DNA of 62,586 nucleotides, taken from NCBI RefSeq assembly GCF_008905045.1, contig NZ_VWMY01000015.1:110815-173400 (forward strand). The letters run 5' to 3'. Made by a program: the position numbers and the translations under genes. Numbering within the stretch: position 1 is the first letter of the stretch; every line of letters starts with the position of its first letter. This DNA is from Streptomyces albicerus (GTDB lineage: Bacteria > Actinomycetota > Actinomycetes > Streptomycetales > Streptomycetaceae). Shown piece after piece: positions 33,437 through 42,965 of the stretch. The notes below the pieces were generated by a model. The model saw nothing but the letters and a program-made list of their open reading frames with translations, was not told where the DNA came from and ran no database searches.

Positions 33437-33757
33437 CCGATGCCCCTCGCTGTTTCCGCCCTCGTGCACGTCAGCACCCATGACCCGGTTTCCCGATCCT
33501 GAAAGTTTTCGCCAAAGACCGCCATTGCCGCAGCTGGGCCAGTATTTCGCAGGAATAGACCAACGCCAGCTTCCGGGCCCTCTTCCCAGCCCGTCGTCTG
33601 CGTACGTAGCTTCTTCGAGCGGCAATCGATGGCATGCCCACGACATCATCCCACTGGGTACCACCGCGAGTGCGGAAGACCCGGGCCCCTCGCGAAGAGG
33701 GATCCGGGTCTTCCTGCACCGGCAGCGTCCGTCACGTCGCTGCCGGAATCTGCGGGG
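33437..33757. other. gap between the MarR and lon genes
   Basis: A 321-bp region that contains the lon terminator (33674-33714) and presumably the marR promoter. No supported gene. A GGTACC-containing motif at 33657-33668 superficially resembles a T-box but does not hold up. Confidence 0.55.
33674..33714 (-). terminator. lon terminator hairpin
   Basis: GGAAGACCCGG pairs with CCGGGTCTTCC (11 bp), and an inner CCCCTC/GAGGG stem extends it. It lies 44 bp beyond the lon stop codon. Confidence 0.75.
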
Positions 33758-36175
33758 TCACGCGGCCACCGGAACCTCCGTGGCCGCCCCGTTCGTCGCC
33801 GGGGACAGGGCGAGCTCCAGGACCTGGCGGACGTCCGTGACTGCGTGGACGTCGAGCTTCTCCAGGACCTCGGCCGGGACGTCGTCCAGGTCGGGCTCGT
33901 TGCGCTTCGGGATCACGACGGTGGTGACGCCCGCCCGGTGCGCGGCGAGCAGCTTCTGCTTCACCCCGCCGATCGGGAGCACCCGGCCGGTCAGCGAGAC
34001 CTCACCCGTCATCGCCACGTCCGTGCGGACCAGGCGGCCGGACAGGAGCGACGCCAGGGCCGTCGTCATGGTGACGCCGGCGCTCGGGCCGTCCTTCGGG
34101 ACCGCGCCGGCCGGGAAGTGGATGTGCACACCCCGGTCCTTGAGGTCCGCCACCGGAAGCTCCAGTTCGGCACCGTGGCTGCGCAGGAAGGAGAGCGCGA
34201 TCTGCGCCGACTCCTTCATCACGTCACCGAGCTGACCGGTCAGCGTCAGGCCCGCCGCACCCGTCTCCGGGTCGGCCAGCGACGCCTCGACGAACAGCAC
34301 GTCGCCGCCCGCGCCGGTGACCGCGAGGCCCGTCGCCACACCGGGCACCGCCGTGCGGCGCTCGGCCGGGTCCTGGGCGGACTCGGGCACGTGGTGCGGC
34401 CGCCCGATCAGCCCGCGCAGATCGTCCGCGCCGACCGTGAACGGCAGCTCACGCTCGCCGAGTTCGTGCTGCGCCGCGACCTTGCGGAGCAGCCGCGCGA
34501 CGGCCCGCTCCAGGTTGCGTACGCCCGCCTCGCGTGTGTACTCGCCGGCCAGCTTGCGCAACGCGCTCTCGTCCAGGGTGACTTCGGCCTTCTCCAGACC
34601 GGCCCGCTCCAGCTGACGCGCCAGCAGGTGGTCACGCGCGATGACGACCTTCTCGTCCTCGGTGTAACCGTCGAGCCGGACCAGCTCCATACGGTCGAGC
34701 AGCGCCTCCGGAATGGCCTCCAGCACGTTGGCCGTGGCCAGGAACACCACGTCGCTCAGGTCCAGTTCGACCTCCAGGTAGTGGTCCCGGAAGGTGTGGT
34801 TCTGGGCCGGGTCGAGGACCTCGAGGAGGGCCGCCGCCGGGTCGCCCCGGAAGTCGGAGCCGACCTTGTCGATCTCGTCCAGCAGGACCACCGGGTTCAT
34901 GGACCCGGCCTCCTTGATGGCGCGGACGATACGGCCGGGCAGCGCGCCGACGTACGTACGCCGGTGACCGCGGATCTCCGCCTCGTCCCGTACGCCGCCC
35001 AGGGCGACCCGGACGAACTTCCGCCCCATGGCGTGCGCGACCGACTCGCCGAGCGAGGTCTTGCCGACGCCGGGCGGGCCGACGAGCGCCAGGACGGCAC
35101 CGCCGCGGCGGCCGCCGACCACACCAAGACCTCGGTCGTTGCGCCGCTTGCGCACCGCCAGGTACTCGGTGATCCGCTCCTTCACGTCCTCCAGGCCGGC
35201 GTGCTCGGCGTCCAGGATCGCCTTGGCGCCCTGGATGTCGTACTCGTCCTCGGTGCGGTCGTTCCACGGCAGTTCGAGCACCGTGTCGAGCCAGGTGCGG
35301 ATCCAGGAGCCCTCGGGCGACTGGTCGCTCGACCGCTCCAGCTTCTCGACCTCCTTGAGCGCGGCCTCGCGGACCTTCTCGGGAAGGTCGGCGGCCTCGA
35401 CGCGCGCCCGGTAGTCGTCGGACTCCTCGCCCTCGGCTTCGCCGTTCAGCTCGCGCAGCTCCTTGCGCACGGCCTCCAGCTGCCGCCGCAGCAGGAACTC
35501 GCGCTGCTGCTTGTCCACGCCTTCCTGTACGTCCTTGGCGATGGACTCGGCGACATCCTGCTCGGCGAGGTGTTCGCGCAGCTGCTCGGTGGCGAGCTTC
35601 AGCCGGGCGACGGGGTCGGCCGTCTCGAGCAGCTCGACCTTCTGAGTGATCGTCAGGAACGGTGAGTACCCGGAGTTGTCGGCGAGCGCGGACACGTCGT
35701 CAATGGCCTGCACACGGTCCACGACCTGCCAGGCGCCGCGCTTCTTCAGCCAGTTGGTGGCCAGCGCCTTGTACTCCTTGACCAGCTCGGTCACGGCGCC
35801 AGGCAGCGGGTCGGGCACGGTCTCCTCGACCGAGACGCCCTCCACCCACAGAGCGGCTCCGGGGCCGGTCGTGCCGGCGCCGACGCGCACCCGCCCGCGA
35901 CCGCGGATCAGGGCGCCGGGGTCGCCGTCGGCGAGGCGTCCCACCTGCTCGACCGTGCCGAGCACCCCCGTGTTCGCGTACGTCCCGTCGATCCGCGGAA
36001 CAAGCAGCACCCGTGGCTTGCTTCCTCCACTGGAGCGTGCGGCGGCCTGCGCGGCCTCCACCGCGGCGCGTACATCGGTGTCGTTGAGGTCCAGGGGCAC
36101 CACCATTCCGGGCAGCACGACCTCGTCGTCGAGCGGCAGCACGGGCAGGGTGAGCGGTGCGGACGTCAAAGCCAT
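33758..36175 (-). CDS. lon: ATP-dependent protease Lon
   Basis: An 805-residue LonA protease. The N-terminal substrate domain (LPVLPLDDEVVLPGMVVPL), AAA+ module with Walker A GPPGVGKT (K372) and Walker B VVLLDEIDK, and the C-terminal protease domain with S698 in PKDGPSAGVT and K741 (43 residues apart, as in E. coli) are all intact. Start at ATG 36175 with GGGGAG 3 nt upstream. It degrades misfolded and regulatory proteins in the cytoplasm. A HAIR-like operator lies 22 bp upstream, consistent with HspR control reported for Streptomyces lon. Confidence 0.98.
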   Translation of the reverse strand: MALTSAPLTLPVLPLDDEVVLPGMVVPLDLNDTDVRAAVEAAQAAARSSGGSKPRVLLVPRIDGTYANTGVLGTVEQVGRLADGDPGALIRGRGRVRVGAGTTGPGAALWVEGVSVEETVPDPLPGAVTELVKEYKALATNWLKKRGAWQVVDRVQAIDDVSALADNSGYSPFLTITQKVELLETADPVARLKLATEQLREHLAEQDVAESIAKDVQEGVDKQQREFLLRRQLEAVRKELRELNGEAEGEESDDYRARVEAADLPEKVREAALKEVEKLERSSDQSPEGSWIRTWLDTVLELPWNDRTEDEYDIQGAKAILDAEHAGLEDVKERITEYLAVRKRRNDRGLGVVGGRRGGAVLALVGPPGVGKTSLGESVAHAMGRKFVRVALGGVRDEAEIRGHRRTYVGALPGRIVRAIKEAGSMNPVVLLDEIDKVGSDFRGDPAAALLEVLDPAQNHTFRDHYLEVELDLSDVVFLATANVLEAIPEALLDRMELVRLDGYTEDEKVVIARDHLLARQLERAGLEKAEVTLDESALRKLAGEYTREAGVRNLERAVARLLRKVAAQHELGERELPFTVGADDLRGLIGRPHHVPESAQDPAERRTAVPGVATGLAVTGAGGDVLFVEASLADPETGAAGLTLTGQLGDVMKESAQIALSFLRSHGAELELPVADLKDRGVHIHFPAGAVPKDGPSAGVTMTTALASLLSGRLVRTDVAMTGEVSLTGRVLPIGGVKQKLLAAHRAGVTTVVIPKRNEPDLDDVPAEVLEKLDVHAVTDVRQVLELALSPATNGAATEVPVAA

Positions 36176-36196
36176 GATCTCCCCTTCGGCAGTCAA

Positions 36197-36217
36197 GTTG
36201 AGCTATGCCGACTCAAT
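36197..36217 (-). promoter_or_regulatory. HAIR-like HspR operator upstream of lon
   Basis: GTTGAGC-N7-ACTCAAT matches the HAIR consensus CTTGAGT-N7-ACTCAAG at 11 of 14 positions, with the exact 7-nt spacer. It lies 22-42 bp before the lon start. Confidence 0.75.
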
Positions 36218-36322
36218 GCACATGAGCCTCTGATTGTTCCCCCGGGGCTGTTCGCTGTGAGCGATCGCGTCTGTCGGGGTGGCCACCCGGCCCGTATCGT
36301 CGCCGTCGCGGGTAATACCTGA

Positions 36323-37009
36323 ATGCGGACAGTGGTCATTACGGGGGTCATGGTGAACAAGATCGTGCGGGCCTGGGTGGACGGGTGGGTCGTCTCGCGC
36401 GGGGCGGCGCCGCCCGTGGTCGAGCCCTGGGGTTGCACGGTGGACGTGGGGCAGGCGGAACACGTCACCCGGCATGTGCTGGGCGCGACGGGAGACGAGG
36501 TCGAGGAGGCCACGGTCCGGAAGGTGGCGGACGCGGTGACCGGAGCCGGGGTATGGCTCAAGGTCTTCGCGGAGCCCTCCCGCGTCGGGCCGTGGCTCGG
36601 CGACGGCTGGTGGGTCGACCCCGAGCCGGGCTTCCTGATGTCGACCCGGCTCACCGGTGAACCCGCCGCGCCCGTACCCGACGGCTACCGGGTACGCACC
36701 TGGTCCCGCGGTGGCGTCATCCGCGTCCTCGTCACGGCGGCGGACGGTTCGTGGGCCGCACGCGGGCAGATCGCCCCGACCGGCGCGACCGCGGTCGCCG
36801 ACCAGATCGAGACGGCCCCCGCCCACCGGCGCAGAGGCCTCGGCCGCTTCGTCATGCGCACCCTCGCGCGGGCGGCGGTCGACCGGGGAGCGGAGACCGG
36901 CGTCCTGGGGGCGACACCCGAGGGGCGGACGCTGTACGAGTCGCTGGGGTGGCAGGTGGACGCGGAGCTGACAAGTGCGAAGTTCACGGGCCGAGCCGGA
37001 GGGGCGTGA
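36323..37009 (+). CDS. GNAT-family N-acetyltransferase
   Basis: A 228-residue acetyltransferase. The acetyl-CoA site is VADQIETAPAHRRRGLGRFVMR (R/Q-x-x-G-x-G/A as RRRGLG, about residues 172-177), preceded by the beta-4 strand, and the C-terminal YESLGWQ. The N-terminal 110 residues are a second, poorly conserved part. TAATAC at 36313-36318 upstream of ATG 36323 suggests a leaderless start; ATG 36350 is an alternative. It is divergent from lon. The substrate is unknown. Confidence 0.85.
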   Translation: MRTVVITGVMVNKIVRAWVDGWVVSRGAAPPVVEPWGCTVDVGQAEHVTRHVLGATGDEVEEATVRKVADAVTGAGVWLKVFAEPSRVGPWLGDGWWVDPEPGFLMSTRLTGEPAAPVPDGYRVRTWSRGGVIRVLVTAADGSWAARGQIAPTGATAVADQIETAPAHRRRGLGRFVMRTLARAAVDRGAETGVLGATPEGRTLYESLGWQVDAELTSAKFTGRAGGA

Positions 37010-37075
37010 ACGATTCGCCCGGCCGGGGCGTCACAGGAGCAGCGCCGGATTCCGTCGTCTGCCTCGGGGGGCATC

Positions 37076-37993
37076 ATGCGATCAGTAAAACTGCGTCAAC
37101 TGCTCGTCGTACTCGGCCTGTTCGCCGCCGGAGCCACCGGAGCCACCGGATGCGGCCAGGAGACGGCGCCCGGCGGCGACGAGGTCGGTGACCGGACTCC
37201 CACTGCCACGAACCGCGCCCGGCAGGTCTCCGACGCCTGGGCGGGATCGGAGGCGGCGCGGCTGTGGCGGCAGGGCTACTTCCCGCTGGACGAGTCGGTC
37301 CAGCTGCCCGAAGGGGGCTTCCGCCACAAGGCCGACGAGCGCGCGTACGTGACCCAGAACTTCGCCCTGCGCGGCTCGCTCCCCAAGTCCCCTCCGCAGA
37401 AGGGGGAGGTCCGCTGGCGGAGCGGCGGCTCGCTCACCGTCCCGGTCACCGCCGTGCAGACGGCGTACGAGAAGCTCGCCCGGGGCAGTAACTCCGGTCC
37501 CCGGCTCACCGTGACCGGTGCGCGGCTCGGTGAGATGACCGTCTTCACCAGCCGGGGTCAGGCGACGGTCCCCGCCTGGCACTTCACTCTCGACGGATAC
37601 GACACGCCGCTCAAGCGCGTCGCGGTCAGCCCCTCGAAACTGCCCCGGCCCCCGATCAAGGCGAAGTCGCTCCAGGAGGCTTCGGACGCGCTGTGGCCGC
37701 TCGCCGGGCTGACCACGATGTCGCAGGACGACCGGACCGTCGGCCTGGTCGCCCATCACGGGTCCTGCGACGACGGCCCGTCCGTCGACGTGCTGGAGAC
37801 CGAGGACAACGTGGTGCTGTCCGCGTCGATCCGGAACCGCTCCGACGGTCCCTGCACGGACGACCTGCACATGAAGAAGGTGACGGTGAAACTGGACCGC
37901 CCGGTCGGCGACCGCATGCTCCTCGACGCGTTCACGGGCAGGCCCGTGCCCTACGCGGCCGATCCGGGTTCTCTGTCACCGACCTGGAGCTGA
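37076..37993 (+). CDS. predicted lipoprotein
   Basis: A 305-residue protein with an N-terminal signal peptide; ATGC with Cys26 serves as a plausible but non-classical lipobox (ATGATGC). The mature part is soluble, with two conserved-looking Cys residues (SCDDG, PCTDD) that could pair. Fold not recognised. Start ATG 37076; no strong Shine-Dalgarno. Confidence 0.75.
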   Translation: MRSVKLRQLLVVLGLFAAGATGATGCGQETAPGGDEVGDRTPTATNRARQVSDAWAGSEAARLWRQGYFPLDESVQLPEGGFRHKADERAYVTQNFALRGSLPKSPPQKGEVRWRSGGSLTVPVTAVQTAYEKLARGSNSGPRLTVTGARLGEMTVFTSRGQATVPAWHFTLDGYDTPLKRVAVSPSKLPRPPIKAKSLQEASDALWPLAGLTTMSQDDRTVGLVAHHGSCDDGPSVDVLETEDNVVLSASIRNRSDGPCTDDLHMKKVTVKLDRPVGDRMLLDAFTGRPVPYAADPGSLSPTWS

Positions 37994-38044
37994 GAGAGCC
38001 TGTTTCTGACCGTCGAAGGAGGATCAGGGCAGCGGCAGCCGGGA

Positions 38045-40996
38045 TCAGGGCAGCTCCTGCTCGGTCCAGATGATCTTTCCGGTGCTGGTGTAGCGGGTCC
38101 CCCAGCGTTCCGTCAGCTGGGCGACGAGGAAGAGTCCGCGCCCGCCCTCGTCCTCGGTCTTCGCCCGCCGCAGCCGGGGTGAGGTGCTGCTGCCGTCGGA
38201 CACCTCGCAGATCAGCGCCCGGTCGCGGAGCAGCCGCAGCTGTACGGGTCCGGTCGCGTGCCGGATCGCGTTGGTGACGAGTTCGCTGGCGACCAGTTCG
38301 GTGGTGAAGGCCAGCTCGTCCAGGTCCCAGGCGGACAGTTGCCGGGTGACCGCGGCGCGGGCGCGTGTGACGACCGCCGGGTCGCTGGGCAGTTCCCACT
38401 GGGCGACCTGTTCGGGGCCCAGGGCGCGCGTACGGGCGACGAGCAGCGCGATGTCGTCGCTCGGACGGGCCGGGAGCATGGCGTCGAGCACGGCCTCGCA
38501 GGTCTCCTCCGGCGGACGGCCGGGCGTGGCGAGTACGCCGCGGAGCCTTTCGAACCCGTCGTCGATGTCGTGGAAGCGGTCCTCGATCAGGCCGTCGGTG
38601 TAGAGCACCAGCTGGCTGCCCTCCGGGAGCTCCAACTCCACGGTCTCGAACGGCATGCCGCCGACACCGAGCGGCGGTCCGGACGGCAGGTCGACGAACT
38701 CCGCGGTGCCGTCGGGGCGGACGATCGCGGGCTGCGGGTGGCCGGCGCGGGTGAGGGTGCAGCGCTGGGACACCGGGTCGTAGACCGCGTACAGGCAGGT
38801 GGCGCCGACGACCCCGGCGTCGAGGTCGGTGTCGTCGTCCTCCGCCCAGCCCTCGCCCCGGTCGAGCCGTCCGACCAGGTCGTCGAGGTGGGTGAGGAGG
38901 TCGTCGGGAGGCAGGTCGAGGGAGCAGAAGTTGTGGACGGCGGTACGCAGCCGGCCCATCGTGGCGGCGGCGTGCAGTCCGTGGCCGACCACGTCGCCGA
39001 CCACCAGCGCCACCCGGGCGCCGGACAGCGGGATGACGTCGAACCAGTCGCCGCCCACCCCGGCGTGCGCGGGCAGATAGCGGTACGCGACGTCGACGGC
39101 GTTCTGCTCGGGCCGGCCGCGGGGCAGCAGGCTGCGCTGCAGGGCCAGGGCGGTGTTGTGCTCGCGCGTGAACAGGCGGGCGTTGTCGACGCAGATCGCC
39201 GCGCGGCCGGCCAGTTCCTGCGCCAGGGACAGGTCGTCGTCCTCGAACGGCACGGGCTTCTCGGAGCGGTAGAAGCTGACCACCCCGAGGGTCACCCCGC
39301 GGGCCCGCAACGGCACCGCGATCAGCGAGTGGATGCCCGCCGCGAGGGCCCGCTCGGCGCCCGCCGGATCCTGGGCGATCCAGCCGCCGGCGTCGGCGAG
39401 CACCGGTTCGAGCACGGGCCGTCCCTTCTCCAGGCAGCGGGCCTGCGGCGTGGACGGGATGTACCTGACGGACGCCCCGGCCCCGTCCAGGTGCGTGCCG
39501 ACGCGAACGGCTCCCAGCGCGACCCGGCGCAGGGCGGTGTCGCCGCCGACCGGTTCCGGCTCGTCACCGCGCAGGACGGGGTCCGGCAGATCGACGACGG
39601 CGAAGTCGGCGAACCGGGGAACCGACACCTCGGTCAGTTCCTCGGCCGTGCGCGTCACGTCCAGCGAGGTGCCGATGCGGAGGCCGGCGTCGTGCAGCAG
39701 TTCCAGCCGTCGGCGGGCCAGCACGGCGAGCTGCCCGACACCGGTTTCGCCGACGAGCAGCCAGCCGTCGGCGCCGCCCCGTTCGCCGTCGGGCCCGGCT
39801 CCGTCCTCGCCCGGCACGGGAGCGGGGACGGACTTGGGCGCGGCCATGGGCGCGGGCGCGGGCATGGGCGTGGGCGCGGGCATGGGCGTGGGCGCGGGCA
39901 TGGGCGCGTGCATGGGCAGGACGACGGCGGACGTCTCGGCCGGGGCGCCCTCGACGGCCGCGACGGGCTCGTCGACCAGGGCCACCAGGGCCACCGCGGC
40001 CGCCGTGGCGGTCACGGCCGGTCCGGGCCGCGTGTCCGGCACGACCCGCGGGGCCGGCGTGGCCTGCGCCGTCCGGTCCAGTTCGAGGTGGCGCAGCCGC
40101 GGCCCGCCGAGGATGCGGGCCTCGACCACCACGCCCGCCTCCCCCGTCGCGCTCATGACCTGACGGCGCAGCAGCGTGGCCACGCGGCCGCGGGGCAGCG
40201 TCACCTGATCGAGTGTCCGGTGCGGCGAGGCGATGAGTTCCTCGGCCTTCTCCCGCAGGAGGGCCCGGTCGATGTGGTCGATTCCGTTGCCGCGGGAGCC
40301 GGGCCGCGAAGGCCGCTCCCCGGCCGGGCTCGCACCGTGGGCGCGGCGGTAGGCGGTGAGCAGCGCCCGCTCCCGTTCCGTGGCCTGCTCCAGGAGCCGT
40401 TGCTCAATGTCCTCGACGGCCTCACGGACCAGGTGCAGCATGGCGGGGTCGGCGTCGCCGCGCAGGCAGGTGAGGTCGAGGATGCCTTCGATGCGCCCGC
40501 TGAAGGGATCCCGTACGGGTGCGCCGGCGCAGGCGAACGGCTGCATGCAGTCGGCGAAGTGCTCACGGCCGAGGACGAGGCAGGGCCGCCGCTCGGCCAG
40601 CGCGGTGCCGATGCCGTTCGTGCCCGCGATCTGTTCGGCGAAGCCGAAGCCGGGGGCGAACTGCACGGCGTCCAGGCGGGCGTTCAGTGCCGAGTCCGTG
40701 CCGCCCCGCTGGATCACGCGGGCCTTCGCGTCGGCGAGCACGACGCTCACTTTCGCGTCGGAGAGCACCGACGTCAGGCGATCGAGCACTGGGTTGGCCG
40801 CGGTGAGGAACCGGTCCTCCAGCCCCAGGTCCTCGGCATAGGGGATCAGGAGCCGGTTCGGCTCGAGTCCCGCGGACCGGCACCGCTTCCACGAGTCGAG
40901 GATGGAGTCCCTGACATCCGAGTCGACTCGGGATCCTGCAAGAAAACGCTCGTAGGCATCTACGAGCCCGCCGATGTCGTCCCATGCGACGGGCAT
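38045..40996 (-). CDS. GAF/PP2C-SpoIIE/ATPase multidomain regulator
   Basis: A 983-residue soluble protein. Order: N-terminal GAF of the AcoR/sigma54-activator type (about 75-200, GFGFAEQIAGTNGIGTALAE); a linker rich in MPAP repeats (about 360-400); a second GAF (about 425-590); a PP2C/SpoIIE phosphatase (about 610-830, DWFDVIPLSGARVALVVGDVVGHG); and a C-terminal RsbW-like HATPase (about 850-983, ELVASELVTNAIRHA). A partner-switching role (anti-sigma or anti-anti-sigma control) is usual for this set. The ATG at 40996 has AGGAAG at 8 nt; the GTG at 41005 is less likely. Confidence 0.92.
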   Translation of the reverse strand: MPVAWDDIGGLVDAYERFLAGSRVDSDVRDSILDSWKRCRSAGLEPNRLLIPYAEDLGLEDRFLTAANPVLDRLTSVLSDAKVSVVLADAKARVIQRGGTDSALNARLDAVQFAPGFGFAEQIAGTNGIGTALAERRPCLVLGREHFADCMQPFACAGAPVRDPFSGRIEGILDLTCLRGDADPAMLHLVREAVEDIEQRLLEQATERERALLTAYRRAHGASPAGERPSRPGSRGNGIDHIDRALLREKAEELIASPHRTLDQVTLPRGRVATLLRRQVMSATGEAGVVVEARILGGPRLRHLELDRTAQATPAPRVVPDTRPGPAVTATAAAVALVALVDEPVAAVEGAPAETSAVVLPMHAPMPAPTPMPAPTPMPAPAPMAAPKSVPAPVPGEDGAGPDGERGGADGWLLVGETGVGQLAVLARRRLELLHDAGLRIGTSLDVTRTAEELTEVSVPRFADFAVVDLPDPVLRGDEPEPVGGDTALRRVALGAVRVGTHLDGAGASVRYIPSTPQARCLEKGRPVLEPVLADAGGWIAQDPAGAERALAAGIHSLIAVPLRARGVTLGVVSFYRSEKPVPFEDDDLSLAQELAGRAAICVDNARLFTREHNTALALQRSLLPRGRPEQNAVDVAYRYLPAHAGVGGDWFDVIPLSGARVALVVGDVVGHGLHAAATMGRLRTAVHNFCSLDLPPDDLLTHLDDLVGRLDRGEGWAEDDDTDLDAGVVGATCLYAVYDPVSQRCTLTRAGHPQPAIVRPDGTAEFVDLPSGPPLGVGGMPFETVELELPEGSQLVLYTDGLIEDRFHDIDDGFERLRGVLATPGRPPEETCEAVLDAMLPARPSDDIALLVARTRALGPEQVAQWELPSDPAVVTRARAAVTRQLSAWDLDELAFTTELVASELVTNAIRHATGPVQLRLLRDRALICEVSDGSSTSPRLRRAKTEDEGGRGLFLVAQLTERWGTRYTSTGKIIWTEQELP
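39845..39915. repeat. 18-bp tandem repeat encoding the MPAP linker
   Basis: About four units of an 18-bp GC-rich sequence (GGGCGTGGGCGCGGGCAT type) code for an Ala/Met/Pro linker between the GAF domains. Copy-number change would alter linker length only. Confidence 0.8.
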
Positions 40997-41119
40997 GCGA
41001 ACCACTTCCTACCCTGAAGTCGTCCCCGTCGCTCGCCGACATCCGGCTTGTCGGTCGGGAGTCCCTTCAAGTGATTTCACGCTAACACTCCGCCGCTTAT
41101 TGTGACCAAACTCATAAAA

Positions 41120-41986
41120 CTAACCTGCGCGTCCGGTATCCTCCGACCGCCGCAGCAGCGGCCAGGTGGCCACCCCGATGGCCAGCGCCATGAGATGCCC
41201 CCAGTTCGTCAGCGGATCCGTGAACGCGATCAGGTCGCCGACGACCATCCAGCCGAACGTCCCGAGCACGGTCCAGCGCAGCCACGGCGTCAACAGCCCG
41301 GCCAGCGCGCCGAGGCTCGCGGCGACGCCGAAGCTGATGCCGTAGTCGTAGCGGTGGAGAGAGCTCTCGGGGAGGTGCCCGACGAGGACGGAGAGGCCGA
41401 CGGGTATCTCGGTGGCCAGGGTGGCCAGCACGTGTCCCAGCAGGAAGACCCCCGCCGTCCACCACCCGCCGATCCGCCGCTCCAACGCCGTGAGCACCAG
41501 CAGGAAGGCGATCGCATACGTCGAGGTGATCCCGCCCGCGACCCACAGCGCACTCGCGACCAGGACGTGCACCGGCGACTGCACCAGATGCGCCACATCC
41601 GTGCTCGACCCCTGGAGCACCCGCTCCACGAGGTCGGCGTCGCCGAGCTCGGCGAACAGGGAGGTCACGGCGAGGACTACGGCGTACCCGAGGGTGAAGG
41701 GGGTTCCGGTGGGAGTGGGCAACAGCCGCCAGGGCCGGACGCGGCGCCTCGGAGAGGGACCGGCGGATGCGGTGCCCTCGCCGGCGACGGACGCGGTCTC
41801 GGCAGCGGCGGGGAGTGCGGTCTCGACACCGACGGACGCGGTGTCGGCAGCGGCGGGTGCGGTCTCGGCAGCGACGACGTGGGCACACTCGCCTGCGGCG
41901 GTTCTCTGCCGCGGGACGCCGTCGAGCCCGGGGACGATGTCAGTGGGCGAAGCCGCCTCCGCGCCACTCGTCGCACTCCGGTCCAC
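41120..41986 (-). CDS. rhomboid-like integral membrane protein
   Basis: A 288-residue protein with an Ala/Thr-rich N-terminal 90 residues and about six membrane segments thereafter (LGYAVVLAVTSLFAEL, ASALWVAGGITSTYAIAFLLVL, and the GISFGVAASLGALAGL segment). It fits the rhomboid-like family of Streptomyces. A canonical GxSG protease motif is not clear, so activity is doubtful. GTG start chosen because AAGGAG lies 7 nt upstream. It is divergent from the spermidine-synthase-like gene. Confidence 0.78.
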   Translation of the reverse strand: MDRSATSGAEAASPTDIVPGLDGVPRQRTAAGECAHVVAAETAPAAADTASVGVETALPAAAETASVAGEGTASAGPSPRRRVRPWRLLPTPTGTPFTLGYAVVLAVTSLFAELGDADLVERVLQGSSTDVAHLVQSPVHVLVASALWVAGGITSTYAIAFLLVLTALERRIGGWWTAGVFLLGHVLATLATEIPVGLSVLVGHLPESSLHRYDYGISFGVAASLGALAGLLTPWLRWTVLGTFGWMVVGDLIAFTDPLTNWGHLMALAIGVATWPLLRRSEDTGRAG

Positions 41987-42148
41987 CGGCGGGCTCCTTC
42001 CGTCCCGTCCCACCCTCAACCCCCGCGACCAGGCTGTCTGTGACCGGCACCACGGGATGGCCGATTCACAGCAACCTCTCATGGACACCCCGCGTCCGCG
42101 AACGGCAATCCGGCTGCTCCTCCCGGGCGCGCTTGCCAGGATGGCCCC

Positions 42149-42853
42149 ATGAGCACCTCGTACGACACCTCTTACGGCACGACTCCTTGCGGCACGCCCG
42201 AAGTCATCGACCGCCGCGAGGGCCCGTACGGCGAGGTCGTGCTGCGCCGCCACGGCGGGCTGCTGCAGATCATCGCCAACGGCTGTTTCCTCATGGACAC
42301 TTCCGACGGCCGCTCGGAAAGACGGCTGGTCGACGCCGCGCTCGGCGCGCTGGACGGGCGTCCCGGGCCGGACGTCCTGATCGGCGGCCTCGGCGTCGGC
42401 TTCTCGCTCGCACACGCGGCCGCGGATCCACGCTGGGGCCGTATCGCGGTCGTCGAGCGGGAGCGGGCGATCATCGACTGGCATCTGTCCGGGCCCCTCG
42501 CCGAGTTGTCGTCGGAGGCGCTCGAGGATCCGCGTACCGAGATCGTCGAGGCCGATCTCGTCGCGTACGTCAATGAGACATCGGACACGTACGACGCACT
42601 GTGCCTGGACATCGACAACGGGCCCGAGTGGACCGTTACGGAGGGCAACGAAAACCTCTACTCGGAGGCCGGACTCGCCGCGTGCGCAAGGGTGTTGAGG
42701 CCCGGCGGGGTACTCGCCGTATGGTCGGCCACACCTTCGCCTGATTTCGCAAAAACCTTGTGGAATGCCGGGTTCCAACAGGTGCGTACCGAAGAGATCC
42801 CGGTTGCCCGGGGCGTTCCGGACGTCGTGCATCTCGGGGTCGGGCCTGGATAG
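42149..42853 (+). CDS. spermidine-synthase-like protein
   Basis: A 234-residue class I methyltransferase-fold protein of the spermidine synthase group. AdoMet-like site: VLIGGLGVGFSLAHA (about residues 76-90) and VVERERAIIDWH. The aspartates of the polyamine enzymes (the DxDNG-like LDIDNGPEW) are partly present. It lacks the N-terminal beta-domain of true spermidine synthases, so a methyltransferase or a non-enzymatic role is possible. Confidence 0.82.
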   Translation: MSTSYDTSYGTTPCGTPEVIDRREGPYGEVVLRRHGGLLQIIANGCFLMDTSDGRSERRLVDAALGALDGRPGPDVLIGGLGVGFSLAHAAADPRWGRIAVVERERAIIDWHLSGPLAELSSEALEDPRTEIVEADLVAYVNETSDTYDALCLDIDNGPEWTVTEGNENLYSEAGLAACARVLRPGGVLAVWSATPSPDFAKTLWNAGFQQVRTEEIPVARGVPDVVHLGVGPG

Positions 42854-42965
42854 CCGAGCGGCGGTCACTGCCCGTACCCTGCTGACCTGACGCCGATCAT
42901 TCAAGCGTCAAGCGCAGTCATGGAATCACCCCACGGATTCCGGAAAGCACACTCAGGGGCGGGCG

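Noticed and set aside
33640..33690. T-box-like GGTACC motif next to a hairpin in the gap between marR and lon
   Set aside because: The core TGGGTACCACCGCGAG does not keep the T-box order, and the hairpin is explained by the lon terminator. No aminoacyl-tRNA synthetase gene follows on that strand.
39845..39915. Mobile element insertion
   Set aside because: The 18-bp units code in frame for a Met/Ala/Pro linker and carry no flanking duplications.
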